In this document: in pieces, positions 10,926-22,550 of the stretch
Layout of the letters: every line of letters begins with the position of its first letter
How positions within the stretch are numbered: the first letter of the stretch is position 1
Source: Synaphobranchus kaupii
Lineage: Eukaryota > Chordata > Actinopteri > Anguilliformes > Synaphobranchidae
Direction: 5' to 3'
Assembly (NCBI GenBank): GCA_029718625.1
Contig: CM056387.1
Location: 39,313,431 to 39,377,430, forward strand
Length of the DNA stretch: 64,000 nucleotides
The notes under the pieces: model-generated
What the model was told of the DNA's origin: nothing
What the model saw: the letters and a program-made list of their open reading frames with translations, nothing else
Database searches by the model: none
Translations under genes and position numbers: made by a program

Positions 10926-12417
10926 AACACATGATTTATGATCTCAGGAAGCCGGAAGGAGGAATTAGAAAATGAGTTGTGGAGAAAAAGCCTGCCGCAT
11001 CACGCCTCTGGCTGCCTGCGCAGTGGGACTCCAGGAGCTTGGATTAGCCAGCAGTTTCCCAGAGAGCGCTTTAGCCTTTAAAAATGAAGAGATCAGCTCT
11101 GTTTGGGCCCTTGCTCTTTGGGTAATGAAGTCCAGCAGCATTCAAACGGGTGGTTCAGCACAACTTATTTGTGTAATAACCACAGTGTCAAATGTTAAAA
11201 GGGGGGGAGTGGGCTTTTCTCCCAGATATTTTCTCATGCGCTCCACCTACTCACAAACAACTGCTACACAGCAAAAGATTTCATTGTTAAATCAACTCTA
11301 ACAGACCTTTATATAACGGAGTCCAACGGAGCATTTAGTCTCATTCAGACGTGAAAGAGTACTCCATCAGAGTTTATTTTACATGGAACATTTTGCTGTG
11401 TAGATGCCTGGGGTATGATGAGTATACGCTCTATTGCTCCGCTTTCTGTCGATGGCGTTGATGTGTCAGAGACAGCCATCGCAAGCCTCCCTCTTTCTGG
11501 TTGGTGCATTGGCTGTCGTGTGCTTTTGTCTCGCCTGGACTCGGTTTGGTGATTAAGGTAACGGCTGTGAAGTAAAATGCCACCTATGAGTTCAGTCACC
11601 TTAGTTAAATGTAAGTTAAATGTAATTCACAGGTATACAGCATTATAGGCGGAGGGGGAAGAAACGCTGTCCAAATAACGCCGATGGGACTTTGAAGGGT
11701 CGTAATTGCCCTCTTTACACGCGAGGAATAAGGCCCCAGCTGACTGGTTGGATTCTCTCCCCACTATGTAATTTCCAGTATCACAACAACTAGTCATGGA
11801 GAGCAAAGTAGACAGGAGAGGCTGCCTTCTTTTCCTTCAACCGAAATAGGCAGGGCGTTCTCTCTGGTGGGAGTGAAGGACTGTGCCTGGTCCGATGCGT
11901 GAGTTGTTTCTTTGCTCTTTCCTTTATGCCAGAGCTCATAAATCCACGACGCGGTCTCTCCGCAGATGAGTCTTGACCTTCAGCCCCCCGCTCTGTCGGC
12001 TCTGGGAAGTGTCCGACAGCACCATTATGTCGCAGTCGCTCCGCGTTCCTTCACTGTAACAAATCTGCGCTTCATTGATTGCCCATCTTCCTCCGAAACA
12101 ACATGGAAACGACCGAGGGGGCTGCTGCCAGGCCGCTCTACTGTAATGAAACCAACGGCCACGACGTGAGAGATTGTTGAGAAGATAGAAAACGTTACTC
12201 ATTAACTTCCACTTCGCAGTTCCAAGTTTTCATGGATTAATCAATGCTAACCTACTTTATCAAAGCCACTTATCTTCCAGATACAGAAATCTATGCATGT
12301 CTCCGAGTAGAGGGTCAATATCAGGAAATATTTCACATTGCCAGCCCTTTCTGTTTTTTCCGTCTGTTACTCAAGCACCTCTGTTTCTGTGCTCTTAAAA
12401 TGTCCTTGGGACATTTG
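10924..12417. other. Single-copy intronic sequence
   Basis: No exon or named repeat recognised. Open frames of up to about 110 codons lack any recognised domain. Confidence 0.45.
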
Positions 12418-12459
12418 GGGGAGAGAGAAAGAGAGGGAGAGAGAGAGAGAGAGAGAGAG
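12418..12459. repeat. (GA)n microsatellite
   Basis: GAGAGA run after a short G run. Confidence 0.85.
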
Positions 12460-12990
12460 CCCCATATCAGATAAGGCTCTTACTCCATCACTTTTCCAAT
12501 AGCATGCAACACTACCACTCCTCATTAATATTAGATTGTTGACGCTCAAACTCACCGCCTACTCACCAAAAGTTTACAAAGGCAGGACGTCCGCCAGACT
12601 CCCGGCCTAATGCTGCAGGCCGCATTTTTTGGTACCCGTGGCGTGACTTTTTCAGCAGGCAGGGGGGCCACCAATTCCTCTGCGAGGGCAATAACCACGT
12701 TGATCCTCCCTCTCCCGGGCCACCAGTAGGGTTCGTGTGGAGAGAGGCTGTGGAAATGGCGGAGCCTTCCGGAAGCCCTCAGGTGCCGTCTCAGATATGT
12801 CAGGAGAGGATTGACACAGTGTTGATTTATACACTTATTCGTGTATTTATTGGACAGTGCTGCATCCTTCCAACTCTCCAGGGAGGGGGGAGGGGGGTAG
12901 TTGAACAACAGACAGGGAGCCTGACAAGTTATTTGATTGTGCTGAGGTCGTAACAGTATAAAATGCTGGAGATGTTAACAAGTCTGCAGC
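12460..12990. other. Single-copy intronic sequence
   Basis: Nothing recognised besides a G-rich patch at 12880-12898. Confidence 0.4.
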
Positions 12991-13062
12991 CGCCCCCCCC
13001 CCCCCCCCCCCCATCTCAGTGCTCTTTCCCCCCACCCCCCACCCCACCCCCCTCTACCCCAT
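12991..13062. repeat. C-rich homopolymer region
   Basis: A 20-base class C run followed by CCCCACCCCCC repeats. The complementary strand is G-quadruplex prone. Confidence 0.85.
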
Positions 13063-14100
13063 TTCTCTCTCTCTTTCTGTTGTCTGAGGTAATAGCCTAC
13101 TCGTTATAGGATGTAAGAAATACCCACTAAGAGATTATGCCAGAAATAAATGGCATAAATGTACATAGGTGATGGGATCTGGAACCTCTCAGCATCCATA
13201 ATGAGGTGGGGGATTGCAAACTGTGCTCTCGGGGGACCCGGCGCTCTCCCGTCTCCTGCCAAGGCCCAGTACGGACCAGCGCTGGCTGGTAATTAATGTA
13301 TTTACCGTGGCCGTGACTGACCTTGGCCAGCCCCTCTCTGGTTAACAGCCGTTTGTTAGGAGCGGAGGTCTAATGGCGGAAAGGGAACACCGTTCCCGCG
13401 CGCCGTTCTCTCCCTCTCGCAGGAAATCTCGAAGCGTGGCGGCCATTTTTTTTTCTTCCTCACTTCATTTTTATTGATGCCAAGAATAGGGAACACAGAA
13501 GCAATTAGATGGAAACAGGCACGATTGTGGCTGGGGGTTGGTGCCTTATTACTGCCGCTCGCCACAACCTGAGAGCGTCACTCCAACGACCACCCTCCCA
13601 GGTATCCAATGTGCCCTTTAACATAATTTCGCCAAATTGTTTGCCCGTTTCTTAGTTTGCTCCTTTGAATAAATTTAAAAAGAAGGAACGAAGAGTTTAA
13701 TCACACGCGGTCTGCCTCAAGAGTTCGAAAACGGATTGCGTTTTACAAGCAGTGGCAGCAAAAATGGAGAATCTCAAAAGTAGCAAATGCATAACAGTTA
13801 CGGAAAAGGAGGGGAAAAAACACAGAAAGGATGGGAGTGAATAATGTTAATGATAATACTGGTGAAAATTTGCAAACTCAGCATGCAGAGAGAGGGGTGT
13901 CCCTAAGGGGTCCTCGACGCGGTGTAGGGGGGCCAGCTGAGGGGTCGCGGAAGTGAGGGGCCAGGTCCTGGAATCCACACAGCCGCAGTTCACCCACACC
14001 GCAGGAACAGGGAAGGGCAAACGTTTGAATCATTTAAAACTCTCGGGACAAGGATCCATTACAGTGGCCAATCACACGGCTCCACAGCTGTTGGAGAACT
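13063..14100. other. Intronic sequence with a candidate conserved core at 13280-13360
   Basis: No exon seen. The part around GGTAATTAATGTATTTACCG, then GGTTAACAGCCG, is unique-looking and resembles a regulatory core. Confidence 0.4.
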
Positions 14101-14440
14101 GAGCTAGCCCTGGGCTACCATTCCCTCTTAATTAACAGACGGGGAGTGTGGGTAGTGGGGAGGTTGGGGGAGGGGAGGGGAGGGGGTGGAGTTGAGGCTG
14201 TAGACGGGGAGAGGACTGAGGACTGTTGGATAAAGTTGTGGTCTGTGATCTTTTTTAGACGCACACATGGGAGGTTGGGCACAGTTTCCAGGGTCAAGGT
14301 CAGAGCCGCGGTTCACGGCATCGACTGAAATCCTTCCCCTCGGTTGGCGAAAACTTCCAGGAAAGAATTGCTTCACTTTGAGTTGGCTGCCGACCCAACT
14401 CCTCACCCCCCCCCTCCACCCCCCACAGCCCAATGTTTTT
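14101..14440. other. Intronic sequence with facing G-rich and C-rich patches
   Basis: GGGGAGGGGAGGGG at 14155-14190 and CCCCCCCCTCCACCCCCC at 14405-14425 are roughly complementary and could pair in RNA. No gene. Confidence 0.4.
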
Positions 14441-15815
14441 TCCTGATAAATTATAGGAAACCACTGATTAAACCCCTTCGGTAGAATGTTGAATAGATGT
14501 GGTCCGCTAACTGTTTAATTGCTTAGAAACGGTTCTCTCAACAGGAATATTTCTCAACCTGAGGTCCTTGGAGAAGGGAGAGAAGCTCAATACTGTCTGA
14601 ATCAAATGATACCAACTGGGCCCCCTCGGCCAGCTCCTGTGGTTTGGGTGCACCCAGGGGACGAGCATCAGCAGCAGGCCCCGGTTATGAAGGGGTTAAT
14701 CGCTGAGGTCACAGATGAGCCCCTGCCCCCGGAGAGACATCGTTTTCTAGCCCCCTCGCCCCAGGGTTTTGATAATACAGAGCTCTTTTATTTAAGCAGC
14801 TGGCAGGGTTTATTTGGTGTTTGTTATCCTCCTTTGACCTGTGGGGACTATTAAATGTCACTCCCCTTTAAGTGAAGAAGAAAGAAGAAAGACAACTTTG
14901 CCCAACTTTGGTTCACCTTTAAAGGTCAGGCGTTGCCATGGCGACAACCCCCCTTCTTTGTCTGTATGCCTCTGTCTCACACTCTCCTCTGTTCCTGAAA
15001 GGATCGGCGGGTCTTTTTCTTAAAGGTTTTACTTCAGATATCGGTGTTGACGTTTTTATTAAAAGAGCTTGTTGTGAGCAACGGGAAAAGCCGGGCAACA
15101 GGCAACACGTGGGACGCCTGATCATATCCACTCCCGGTCCCCCCGCTGATGAGAATTAATGTGCCGCCGAATATGCAGCGGATTAGAATTTTCGCTTTTC
15201 AGTCGTGGTTGCAGCAATTTATTAGAATTTGTTTGGCCGGCCGTGAAGTCTTCATTACAAAGTCCTGATGCGCTCGGGAGGGGCACGGAGGTCACAATTC
15301 GGTGGGCCGAATGAAGACGCGGCCGGCATGACAGCTCCAGGGAAAACAAACACGAACAAACACAGACCGAGAGCGCGGGCGGAACTTTTGTTCTGTTACT
15401 GGGAAGAAACAGGCCACCGGTGTGTTTCCTTGTATTTTAATTGTATTACTTCCTGCTTATGCAGATTTGTCGTTGAGGGAAAATGTTTGTTCACATTCGT
15501 GGTTTATATGAGTAGACTGCTGATTAGAGATAGTACGGCCACCGCTGTTCCTCCAATCCAAATACGGCACTCGTGTCAGCATGGGCGGCGGTAGGAAAAA
15601 CAGGATCGCTTCTCTTTATAAACCACATTTCACTTTTTTTTTTTAATGTATCATTGGTTATTATTTCATCCAGTTACTCCAGGCTTAGAGATGCATATCT
15701 GATTATCTGTCACAAAGAAAGGAGTCATTTCACAAGAGACACGGGGACGGCCGGGAGAGGAATCAGGCACAGTCGGCACCTCTGACATTTTAATCAGTCA
15801 TTCAACTTCGCCAGC
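14441..15815. other. Single-copy intronic sequence with candidate conserved patches
   Basis: No exon recognised. Enhancer-like AT-rich patches occur at 14775-14875 (CTTTTATTTAAGCAGC, GGTTTATTTGGTG, CTATTAAATGTC) and 15150-15265 (GGATTAGAATTTTCGC, GCAATTTATTAGAATTTG). Confidence 0.42.
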
Positions 15816-16335
15816 CATGCAAGGAATTGTCTTTTTATAATGGCTGTTACTGTAAGGCAATGTGTGCCGCTGTTGCCTTTGTGATGATTCTTAGATTTGT
15901 TTCCCTTCTTGTTGCTGTTGTTCTTCTCCTTCTTCAATGAATCTTTTATGTCACAGCAGATGTCAGGCTCGAAGAAATGTTTTAAAAAGGCAGACTCAGG
16001 TAAGGTTTTTCTCGGCCCGAGTCGGCCCCGTCAATTGTTTGGCACGGGGAGGGGGGGTCTATTTTTGCGGGGATTTATGGAGCGGGGGGGTAGGGGCGGG
16101 AGCGAGCGGCGTCACGCTCGCGCGGGTCCGCCATCGGCCGCGCGGCCCTAACCGCAGCCCCGCGGCTCTGGAGTGGGCGGGAGAAGTCCCTCCTCGTGCG
16201 TTTGGAGAAAGGCATCATCTGTAACGACGTGAATGAACTGGATGCACGGGGAAAATAACGAAGGCTGCCAGGAAAGAGGAGGCCGCGGCCGGGCTCGGCA
16301 CAGATTGGGACCGCAAAAACAGCAGCTCCAAAACA
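15816..16335. other. GC-rich intronic sequence
   Basis: A GC- and CpG-rich block at 16010-16200 (GGCGGGAGCGAGCGGCG) resembles a small CpG island. I see no exon with splice sites in it. An alternative promoter cannot be excluded. Confidence 0.35.
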
Positions 16336-16440
16336 TAAACAGCATGTATAAAAACGTTTTTAAATCAAATTTATTAGCACCAGTTATTGTTTTATGTGCC
16401 TTTATGGCTTTTGCAGCGGGGGTTGAGGGATGCGAACAGC
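16336..16440. promoter_or_regulatory. Candidate conserved noncoding element
   Basis: AAATCAAATTTATTAGCACC, TTATTGTTTTATGTGCC and TTTATGGC (a Cdx/caudal-like site) occur in unique sequence directly after the GC-rich block. Confidence 0.4.
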
Positions 16441-16790
16441 AGAAAGAATGGCTATGAGACCATTAGCGGGGTTTCTCACTGGGAAACAGAAGTGATGTGA
16501 AGTGACACGGCCTGACTCAATTCCCGCTTCTGAGAATCACGCTCTGCGGGAGCTTTCTCCGCCGGCTGGAGAGAGAGGCTTGGATGTGTACCTCCGCAGC
16601 CGGGAGGAAACGTTAGACAACCCCTCAATATATCCTCAAGGAAGTGTTTTTCTCATATCGATTGCCACAGGAATCTATCTGGGTTTATTTGCAAAAGTAG
16701 AGAGAGACACACACATTGCAGTGGGAAAGGAGAACACAATTCAGGAAGAAAACAAGCATTGCTTAGGTCTTTCTCTCTTTTTTTTGTGGT
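16441..16790. other. Intronic sequence, nothing recognised
   Basis: A 96-codon open frame (16502-16792) has no recognisable domain, and I do not call it coding. Confidence 0.4.
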
Positions 16791-17185
16791 AAAATAAAAG
16801 CTTATTTAATGCTTACAACCATCTGAGATGAGCAATCATCTCCATAGCATGTATAAAATTGTCTTATCAAGAGAGATGGAGCAAAACAAAAAGTGCTTTT
16901 CACCTTATTAAAGGGAATATTTAACATTCACAACAGGGACCTTTTAGCTGTAAAAAACAATTTTCCTTCTCGTGCTTTGCTGCAGCCCAGATGTGTAGCA
17001 GATGGATTTATTTTACCGCATGAATTATTTACTGGACTTAAATCAAAAATATTGAGGGGCCCAAAGTGCTGGATTATGCATTCTTACATATATTAATGAT
17101 GGCCCAGGCATTCATAAACATATAGGGCAGATATGTAGCGACAGTGAAAATAATTTAAAGATTTCATAATGAAATCAGTACATCA
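16791..17185. promoter_or_regulatory. Candidate long conserved noncoding element
   Basis: About 400 bp of non-repetitive AT-rich sequence with CTTATTTAATGC, CCTTATTAAAGGG, ATTTTACCGCATGAATTATTT and ACATATATTAATGATGG. It includes several homeodomain and POU-like words. Length and texture match deeply conserved intronic elements of neuronal genes. Confidence 0.45.
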
Positions 17186-17500
17186 TCAGAGGCGTGTTTT
17201 CATAAATAAATAATTGCAAATAAACACAATACGTGAGCTAGCAAACTGCGGCATGCATTTTAATACTTAGACTATCCTTCAATCCAGACTGCCCGTGTCA
17301 AAATAATAAGGAGAAATGAGCCAAACGCTAAACATTGTTAAATTCCTTCGTGAGACACAACGCTCATTATTATAGAGAGTCCACATATCTACAACTGTGT
17401 TGTGCAGCAAAATACAGCACTGTTGCCTCGATGACATAGGATGAGGATTTATTTTTTTACCTTGTAGAGCACATTAACATTCACGTGCGTTCGCGTTTGT
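17186..17500. other. AT-rich intronic sequence
   Basis: Continuation of the AT-rich area. No gene or repeat seen. Confidence 0.4.
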
Positions 17501-17519
17501 CACCCCCCCCCCCCCCCCT
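17501..17519. repeat. C homopolymer
   Basis: Run of about 17 C. Confidence 0.85.
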
Positions 17520-19042
17520 ATAAAACACAATGCGAGCGCAAATCTTCCTGTTTTGCTTCCCACGCATAATTTGGTGGGATATTGTGCATCGGGTGTCAAC
17601 AAAGTGCTCTGCGAATGACTAATCCTCCCGTTTCACAGGTGAGGTGTTTGCTATCAGACCTCACAGAGTGCCGTTTTGCTTATTCACATAAAAGTTCTCC
17701 CGGAAGCGAACGGGAGATAGCGGCTTTGTGCCGTGCAGCAGCGAGCGTGCGCGCCACCAGTCCTCCGGGCTATCTTCGGCCTCAGGCCTTATTCGCTGTC
17801 TGTGGCGAAAGGCGGACAGGTCAGCTTTACCTCTCCTCCGCAGCTTTTGCTCTGTAAGAAGTCTCGGCGGTCAGCTGCTAATTCCTTTGCTGCCTACACA
17901 GTGCAGACAAACCTGCCGCAGGCTGGGATATTTCTTTTGGGAGGGGGGGGGGGGGTGGGAGTGCAGGGGGGTAGAGGACTCTTGGCCTTGGTCGGATTTT
18001 CTTTTGAGTCCGACCCATCATCTCGGCAGCTACCTTGAAAACAACAGGCCGCCCGGTCGCACGCTGTATTCACGGTCTGCCGGCAGAAGGCGACAGGGCT
18101 ATGGCTGGCGAGTCAAATCAACTTCCCCATCCCTCTTACTCTCACTGTGCTGTAGAGCTAGCTGCTCCCCGCCTCATAGCTCTCGCTGTTGCGTGTGCTG
18201 GCAGTTCTTCTAGCTTGCTTGCTTCCTTGGAATCCGTTTTTAGCCCTGACAGCTATCTAGCGGACTACTGTACTGTCTAGGCCGTCTTCACCCTCTTGAA
18301 AAGACATGCCCCTAATGGATCTGCAGCTATGTTAGCTACAAAACCAGTAAACAGGAACATAAAGAGCTAATTGAAAGCAAACCCCTCTAGAGCTACTTTG
18401 CTAGCAAGGAGTAAGAACATGCATGCATTTTTGTATCATAACAGCAAGGTGGTAAATGGCTCAAACTTATGGATGGTAATGTGCTATTGAATCTCTCACA
18501 TTGCAATGTAATGTAACAGAGTATTTTACTAGTTAGCTGATGAGCATTGATTTCTTTTTATTTGATGGCAATGCAGTTCTGTACAAGGTGGTGAGGCTGG
18601 TTTTATTTATTTATATATTGCTGTTTGTATATTTACCGTATCTATCGAGTTCAGCAAATAACAAAGACCAACTGAACAGAATCCGTTGTTGTACGATTCA
18701 GCTGGCTTTGGAGCAAGGGTGCATTGTCGCATTTGGCTACCTGACTACCCAGAATGCACAGAGGCATATGATATGCTCCACATCTCTACATCTGTCTGGG
18801 TGTAGCCGACTCACTGAGCAGGCTCTGAGCCTCTGGCTTGGACAGCATAGCAGCATGGCTAAGCCTATAGAACTGGGCTTTAAACTCTGCGAAAACTGCG
18901 CTCTGGGAAGTTATTGTGTGAACACACACAGCGTTTTAGGTTTGTTGTCTGCAAATTGCCAGGCTGGCGCGCCTGCGTTTGGATTCGGAACGGCACCCTG
19001 GTCACGTGCCAGGTCACAGCTGACACAGTGGACCCACTGCAG
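17520..19042. other. Single-copy intronic sequence
   Basis: Contains a G run at 17941-17955. Open frames of 160-180 codons (17728-18213, 18540-19088) show no family resemblance and end in low-complexity sequence. I do not support them as genes. Confidence 0.4.
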
Positions 19043-19147
19043 GGAGGGAGGGAGGGGGAGAGAGAGAGAGAGATGCAGGCCGCACTGAGAGAGAGATGCA
19101 GGCCGCACAGAGTGAGAGAGAGAGAGAGAGAGAGATGCAGGCCGCAC

Positions 19148-19188
<41 letters not shown>

Positions 19189-19452
19189 GGCCGCACTGAG
19201 AGAGAGTGAGAGAGCTAAAGAGAGAGAGAGATATGCAGGCCACACAGAGTGAGAGAGAGAGATATATGGAGGCTGCACAGAGAGAGAGAGAGCGAGAGAG
19301 AGATATGGAGGCCACACAGAGAGAGAGAGAGAGAGATAGGGAGAGAGAGAGAGATATGCAGGCTGCACAGAGAGAGAGAGAAAGAGAGAGAGAGAGATGC
19401 AGGCCCCACAGAGTGAGAGAGAGAGAGAGGCAGAGAGAGATGCAGGCCGCAC

Positions 19453-19489
<37 letters not shown>

Positions 19490-19497
19490 GGCCGCAC

Positions 19498-19536
<39 letters not shown>

Positions 19537-19552
19537 GGCCGCACTGAGAGGC
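19043..19552. repeat. Variable minisatellite: GA run plus GATGCAGGCCGCACAGAGTG
   Basis: About 13 units. Each has an invariant core (ATGCAGGCCGCACAGAGTG and close variants) separated by a GA run of variable length. The minus strand reads as Leu-Ser repeats and the plus strand as Arg-Glu repeats. Neither is coding. Confidence 0.95.
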
Positions 19553-19596
19553 TGGGTGGGCGGCTGGCTCTCAGGCCCTCTGCAGCCTGTGTTGGA

Positions 19597-19663
19597 GCAG
19601 CGGCAGCAGCAGCAGCGGCGGCAGCAGCAGCGGCGGTAGCAGCAGCGGCGGTAGCAGCAGCGG
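19597..19663. repeat. (GCA)n/(GCG)n trinucleotide array
   Basis: CAGCAGCAGCGGCGG units with a later GTAGCAGCAGCGGCG higher-order repeat. Poly-Ala frames on both strands are not part of a recognisable gene. Confidence 0.9.
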
Positions 19664-20454
19664 GGTCATTTACATATAAATGAAAGTTGGCGATCACACG
19701 GTGCTGACCCCATTTATTCCGGCGGACAGACAGGCAGGCAAGGCAGGCGCCGGCGAGTTGCCGAATTACTCCAAATTACCGCATTTCCATCTCCACATCG
19801 GGGCTGTCAGAGCCGCACTCATCGGCAGCGCATTCTTTTTGCCGCCAGGAGTGACTCTAATTGGCAGTGGTGAATTTAAAGGACCTGTCATCGCCTGCGC
19901 CTGTCACCAACGTGACACCTACCCTACTGGATTTATAAAAAAAATAAAATAAAATGAAATAGACGCGGAGGGGAGCGCGTGTACACAGAGTGAGACGATG
20001 GCCGCGGGACAGCAGCGAGGCTCTGGTAAACATGAGCGCATGCAGAACGTCGTTTCTTCGGCTTTCCCTTCTCCCGCAGTAACAGTACATCAGTTCTCCG
20101 ACGAGCATCGGGGAGAGGCCCCGCTACGAGTCTATGAGTGTCGCCACAATCATCCGCTCGGCAGTTCGCCTGATGTTGCACTCCAAGCACCGCGAGTCTG
20201 ACAGCTGAACGCGTCGCGGCTCTGTGTTTTTTCGCGCGCGGCGGAATAGCGGCCGTGTCCTTTACATGCTAACGTAGCATGTACTGGAATCCCCAGATGA
20301 AAGCTCGCTGCGTACAGGCAACTGGGCCTCGCCGTGGTCAACCGCCACCGGGCGAAGAAGTCGTATTCGACTTTCGACTTATCAAGCAACGCCGGGCTCC
20401 GTTTGCCCTACGCGCGCAATCTTGGCCGGTCGAGCAAAATTCCCTCATTAGATC
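19664..20454. other. GC-rich, CpG-rich intronic sequence
   Basis: CpG content is clearly raised at 19750-20440 (CGCGCGCGGCGGAATAGCGG near 20230). No splice-bounded exon was found. A CpG-island-like promoter for an alternative or antisense transcript is possible but unsupported. Confidence 0.35.
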
Positions 20455-20640
20455 ATTAAAATAAGGTCGCCGTCTGACTTTGGAAGCAAAAAATAAATCA
20501 GAAGGGCCTCCTAATTGCGGAAGATTGATACGTTCTCGGTAATCAGCGTCTTTTATTTGTTTAATGAAACGATGGGGATCGTGGAGTGACCCTCAGATAA
20601 TTAGTCTAATTACGCAGTGAAAAGCAGAGGGCCCTTCTCT
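20455..20640. promoter_or_regulatory. Candidate conserved noncoding element
   Basis: Unique sequence with AAAATAAATCAG, CTCCTAATTGCGG, TTTGTTTAATGAAACG, AGATAATTAGTCTAATTACG. Two TAATTA-type sites lie 12 bp apart at about 20600. Confidence 0.45.
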
Positions 20641-20960
20641 CTCTGTTTATAGGGACTTGTATCTCATGTTGAGCTGATGCTGAATCAGTGACAAACCTGT
20701 TCTAGGAGTGTAGGAGTTGCCAGCTTGGCTGAAATATTCCTGTGGCTTCTTGTTGTGCTGTAGAACATTGGATTTCTCTTTGCCCTTAGGTACAAAGGAG
20801 GGAAAATTACTTTCGGTTTCAGAATAAACTGGATTCCTAAACAATGCAAGTTTAAACAGATATGGATTCAATATTTATGAAAGGGGACAGTTGGCCACCA
20901 CATGCCTTCAAAGATTTAGAAATGAGATCTGCATGGTGATTGGTTTCACCCAGAGTGATG
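20641..20960. other. Intronic sequence, nothing recognised
   Basis: No gene or repeat identified. Confidence 0.4.
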
Positions 20961-21001
20961 TGTGTGCCTGTGTGTTTCCATGCATGCGTGTGCATGTGTG
21001 T

Positions 21002-21033
<32 letters not shown>

Positions 21034-21086
21034 CTGTATATGTGTGTGTATGCGTGTGTGTGTCTGTATATGTGTGTGTATGCGTG

Positions 21087-21174
<88 letters not shown>

Positions 21175-21187
21175 TGTGTGTGTGTGA
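20961..21187. repeat. (TG)n then (GCGT)n array
   Basis: TG repeat with two copies of GTCTGTATATGTGTGTATGC, then about 19 GCGT tetranucleotides (21100-21175). CpG-dense Z-DNA candidate. UG-rich in the host transcript. Confidence 0.95.
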
Positions 21188-21552
21188 GTCAAGCTCTATA
21201 ATGCTAGCGCTATGCTAATTACAGGCCTTTTGCTGTGCCCCATTGTTTCTTATAGGCCTCCCATGTAATGTGGTAATACAGCTCGGTACATGAAGTGAAG
21301 ATAGTGGAGAATAAAGTGTGATATGAGCCACTTGACAATAACATTTTTATTTCCAGTTAATTAATGTATGCCCACTTCTGCTGGGGACCCTAAGGGCTGC
21401 TGGGACCCAACTGACAAATATCAAGACTCTGACGGAAAGAGAAAGGAAGATGGAGAGAAGGAAGGAAAGCGAGCATTTGCTCCATATAATTATATGTGCA
21501 CCATGTGTGCATGGTTATTTCTGCACACTGTGTTGACTGCTCCCAAACTAGC
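21188..21552. other. Intronic sequence, nothing recognised
   Basis: GA-rich patch at 21430-21470. No gene. Confidence 0.4.
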
Positions 21553-21729
21553 TTAATGGTGCAACAACGGCTCATCCCGGAGAAAGCTCTGTCAGGTATA
21601 GCTATCACATGAGACGTGAAACAGAGCCGTATATAAGGCTTTTCCTTATATACAGCTCTTTTTTTTGTGTCTCGTGATAGCTATACCTGACAAAGCCCAC
21701 TCCACCTCAAAACACTGTTGCACCATTAA
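21553..21729. mobile_element. MITE with TTAA ends
   Basis: TTAA, then TGGTGCAACA, opens the element. The other end is TGTTGCACCA, then TTAA. Inside, GTCAGGTATAGCTATCAC (about 21592) is matched by its near-perfect inverted copy at about 21674-21691, so the whole element folds into a hairpin. TTAA duplications are typical of piggyBac- and Kolobok-type transposons; the family is not determined. Confidence 0.75.
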
Positions 21730-21896
21730 ACATTTGCAGCATCCAGTACTGTGTGTGTGGGCATCTCTTTCCTCACCTGTCTACTTGCTACGGTCTGCTC
21801 CTGCATGCACTAGCACCTCTTTAAAGCATGTTTGCACACCATGAAAAGTATTAATAGCAAGAGGATGTCAGTAATTCACCTTGATGAAGAAATATA
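21730..21896. other. Intronic sequence
   Basis: Nothing recognised. Confidence 0.35.
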
Positions 21897-21904
21897 CTGT
21901 GTGT

Positions 21905-21945
<41 letters not shown>

Positions 21946-21976
21946 ACTGTCGCAACATATCTGCTCTGTGTACACA

Positions 21977-22044
<68 letters not shown>

Positions 22045-22046
22045 CA
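21897..22046. repeat. (TG)n followed by (CACG)n
   Basis: About 48 bp of TG repeat (21897-21945), a 27-bp spacer, then about 18 ACGC tetranucleotides (21973-22045). UG and CACG strands can pair with G-U wobbles, so the transcript could form a long hairpin here. Confidence 0.95.
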
Positions 22047-22517
22047 CAGATATGGCAACCAAAAGAAAAGACTATGCTATTAGGGCTTTAAAGGCTGTCG
22101 CTAATTTCAAAGTGTTTTGAGGATAATTTAGACATGAAATTTTTAAAAAGAGCAGAATGACTGTGTTTAATATGCGGTGCGTAGATCCTATTCATCTTCA
22201 TCTGAGGCTTTTAAATCTTTCAGGCAGACTGTCCCTTTGAATGACCAAGATTTCAGCACCTGACTCATTCCTCGCTCCCTGGGTCAAGAACAACTGCCTG
22301 TGAAATAACGTATGAAATAATCTCTCGTATGAATCATCCCCCTCGCAGGCTGAGGGCTAATGAACAGCCGAAATTGCCATGGCTTCTCCTCCGAACCACA
22401 GAATGCAGGAGAAAGGTCCTGGGCGCGGCGCTTATAAGAGAGTGTGGCAGATGTTTCATTAAATTCCGAGCATCTTGGTAACCTGGGATTTTCCATGTTT
22501 GTGATGAAATAATCAGG
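22047..22517. other. Intronic sequence, partly enhancer-like
   Basis: No exon. 22170-22320 is unique sequence with TTTAAATC and AATAACGTATGAAATAAT words. Confidence 0.4.
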
Positions 22518-22550
22518 TTTTTTTGTTGTTGTTGTTGTTGTTGTTGTTTC
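22518..22550. repeat. (TTG)n microsatellite
   Basis: About 9 GTT trinucleotides after a T run. Confidence 0.85.

Noticed and set aside
16010..16200. Alternative first exon in a CpG-rich block
   Set aside because: Composition is suggestive, but no start codon with CELF-like N-terminal sequence and donor site was found. The same holds for 19750-20440.
17728..19088. Frames of 161 and 182 codons as small genes
   Set aside because: No domain, no splice context, and the second runs into the GA minisatellite.
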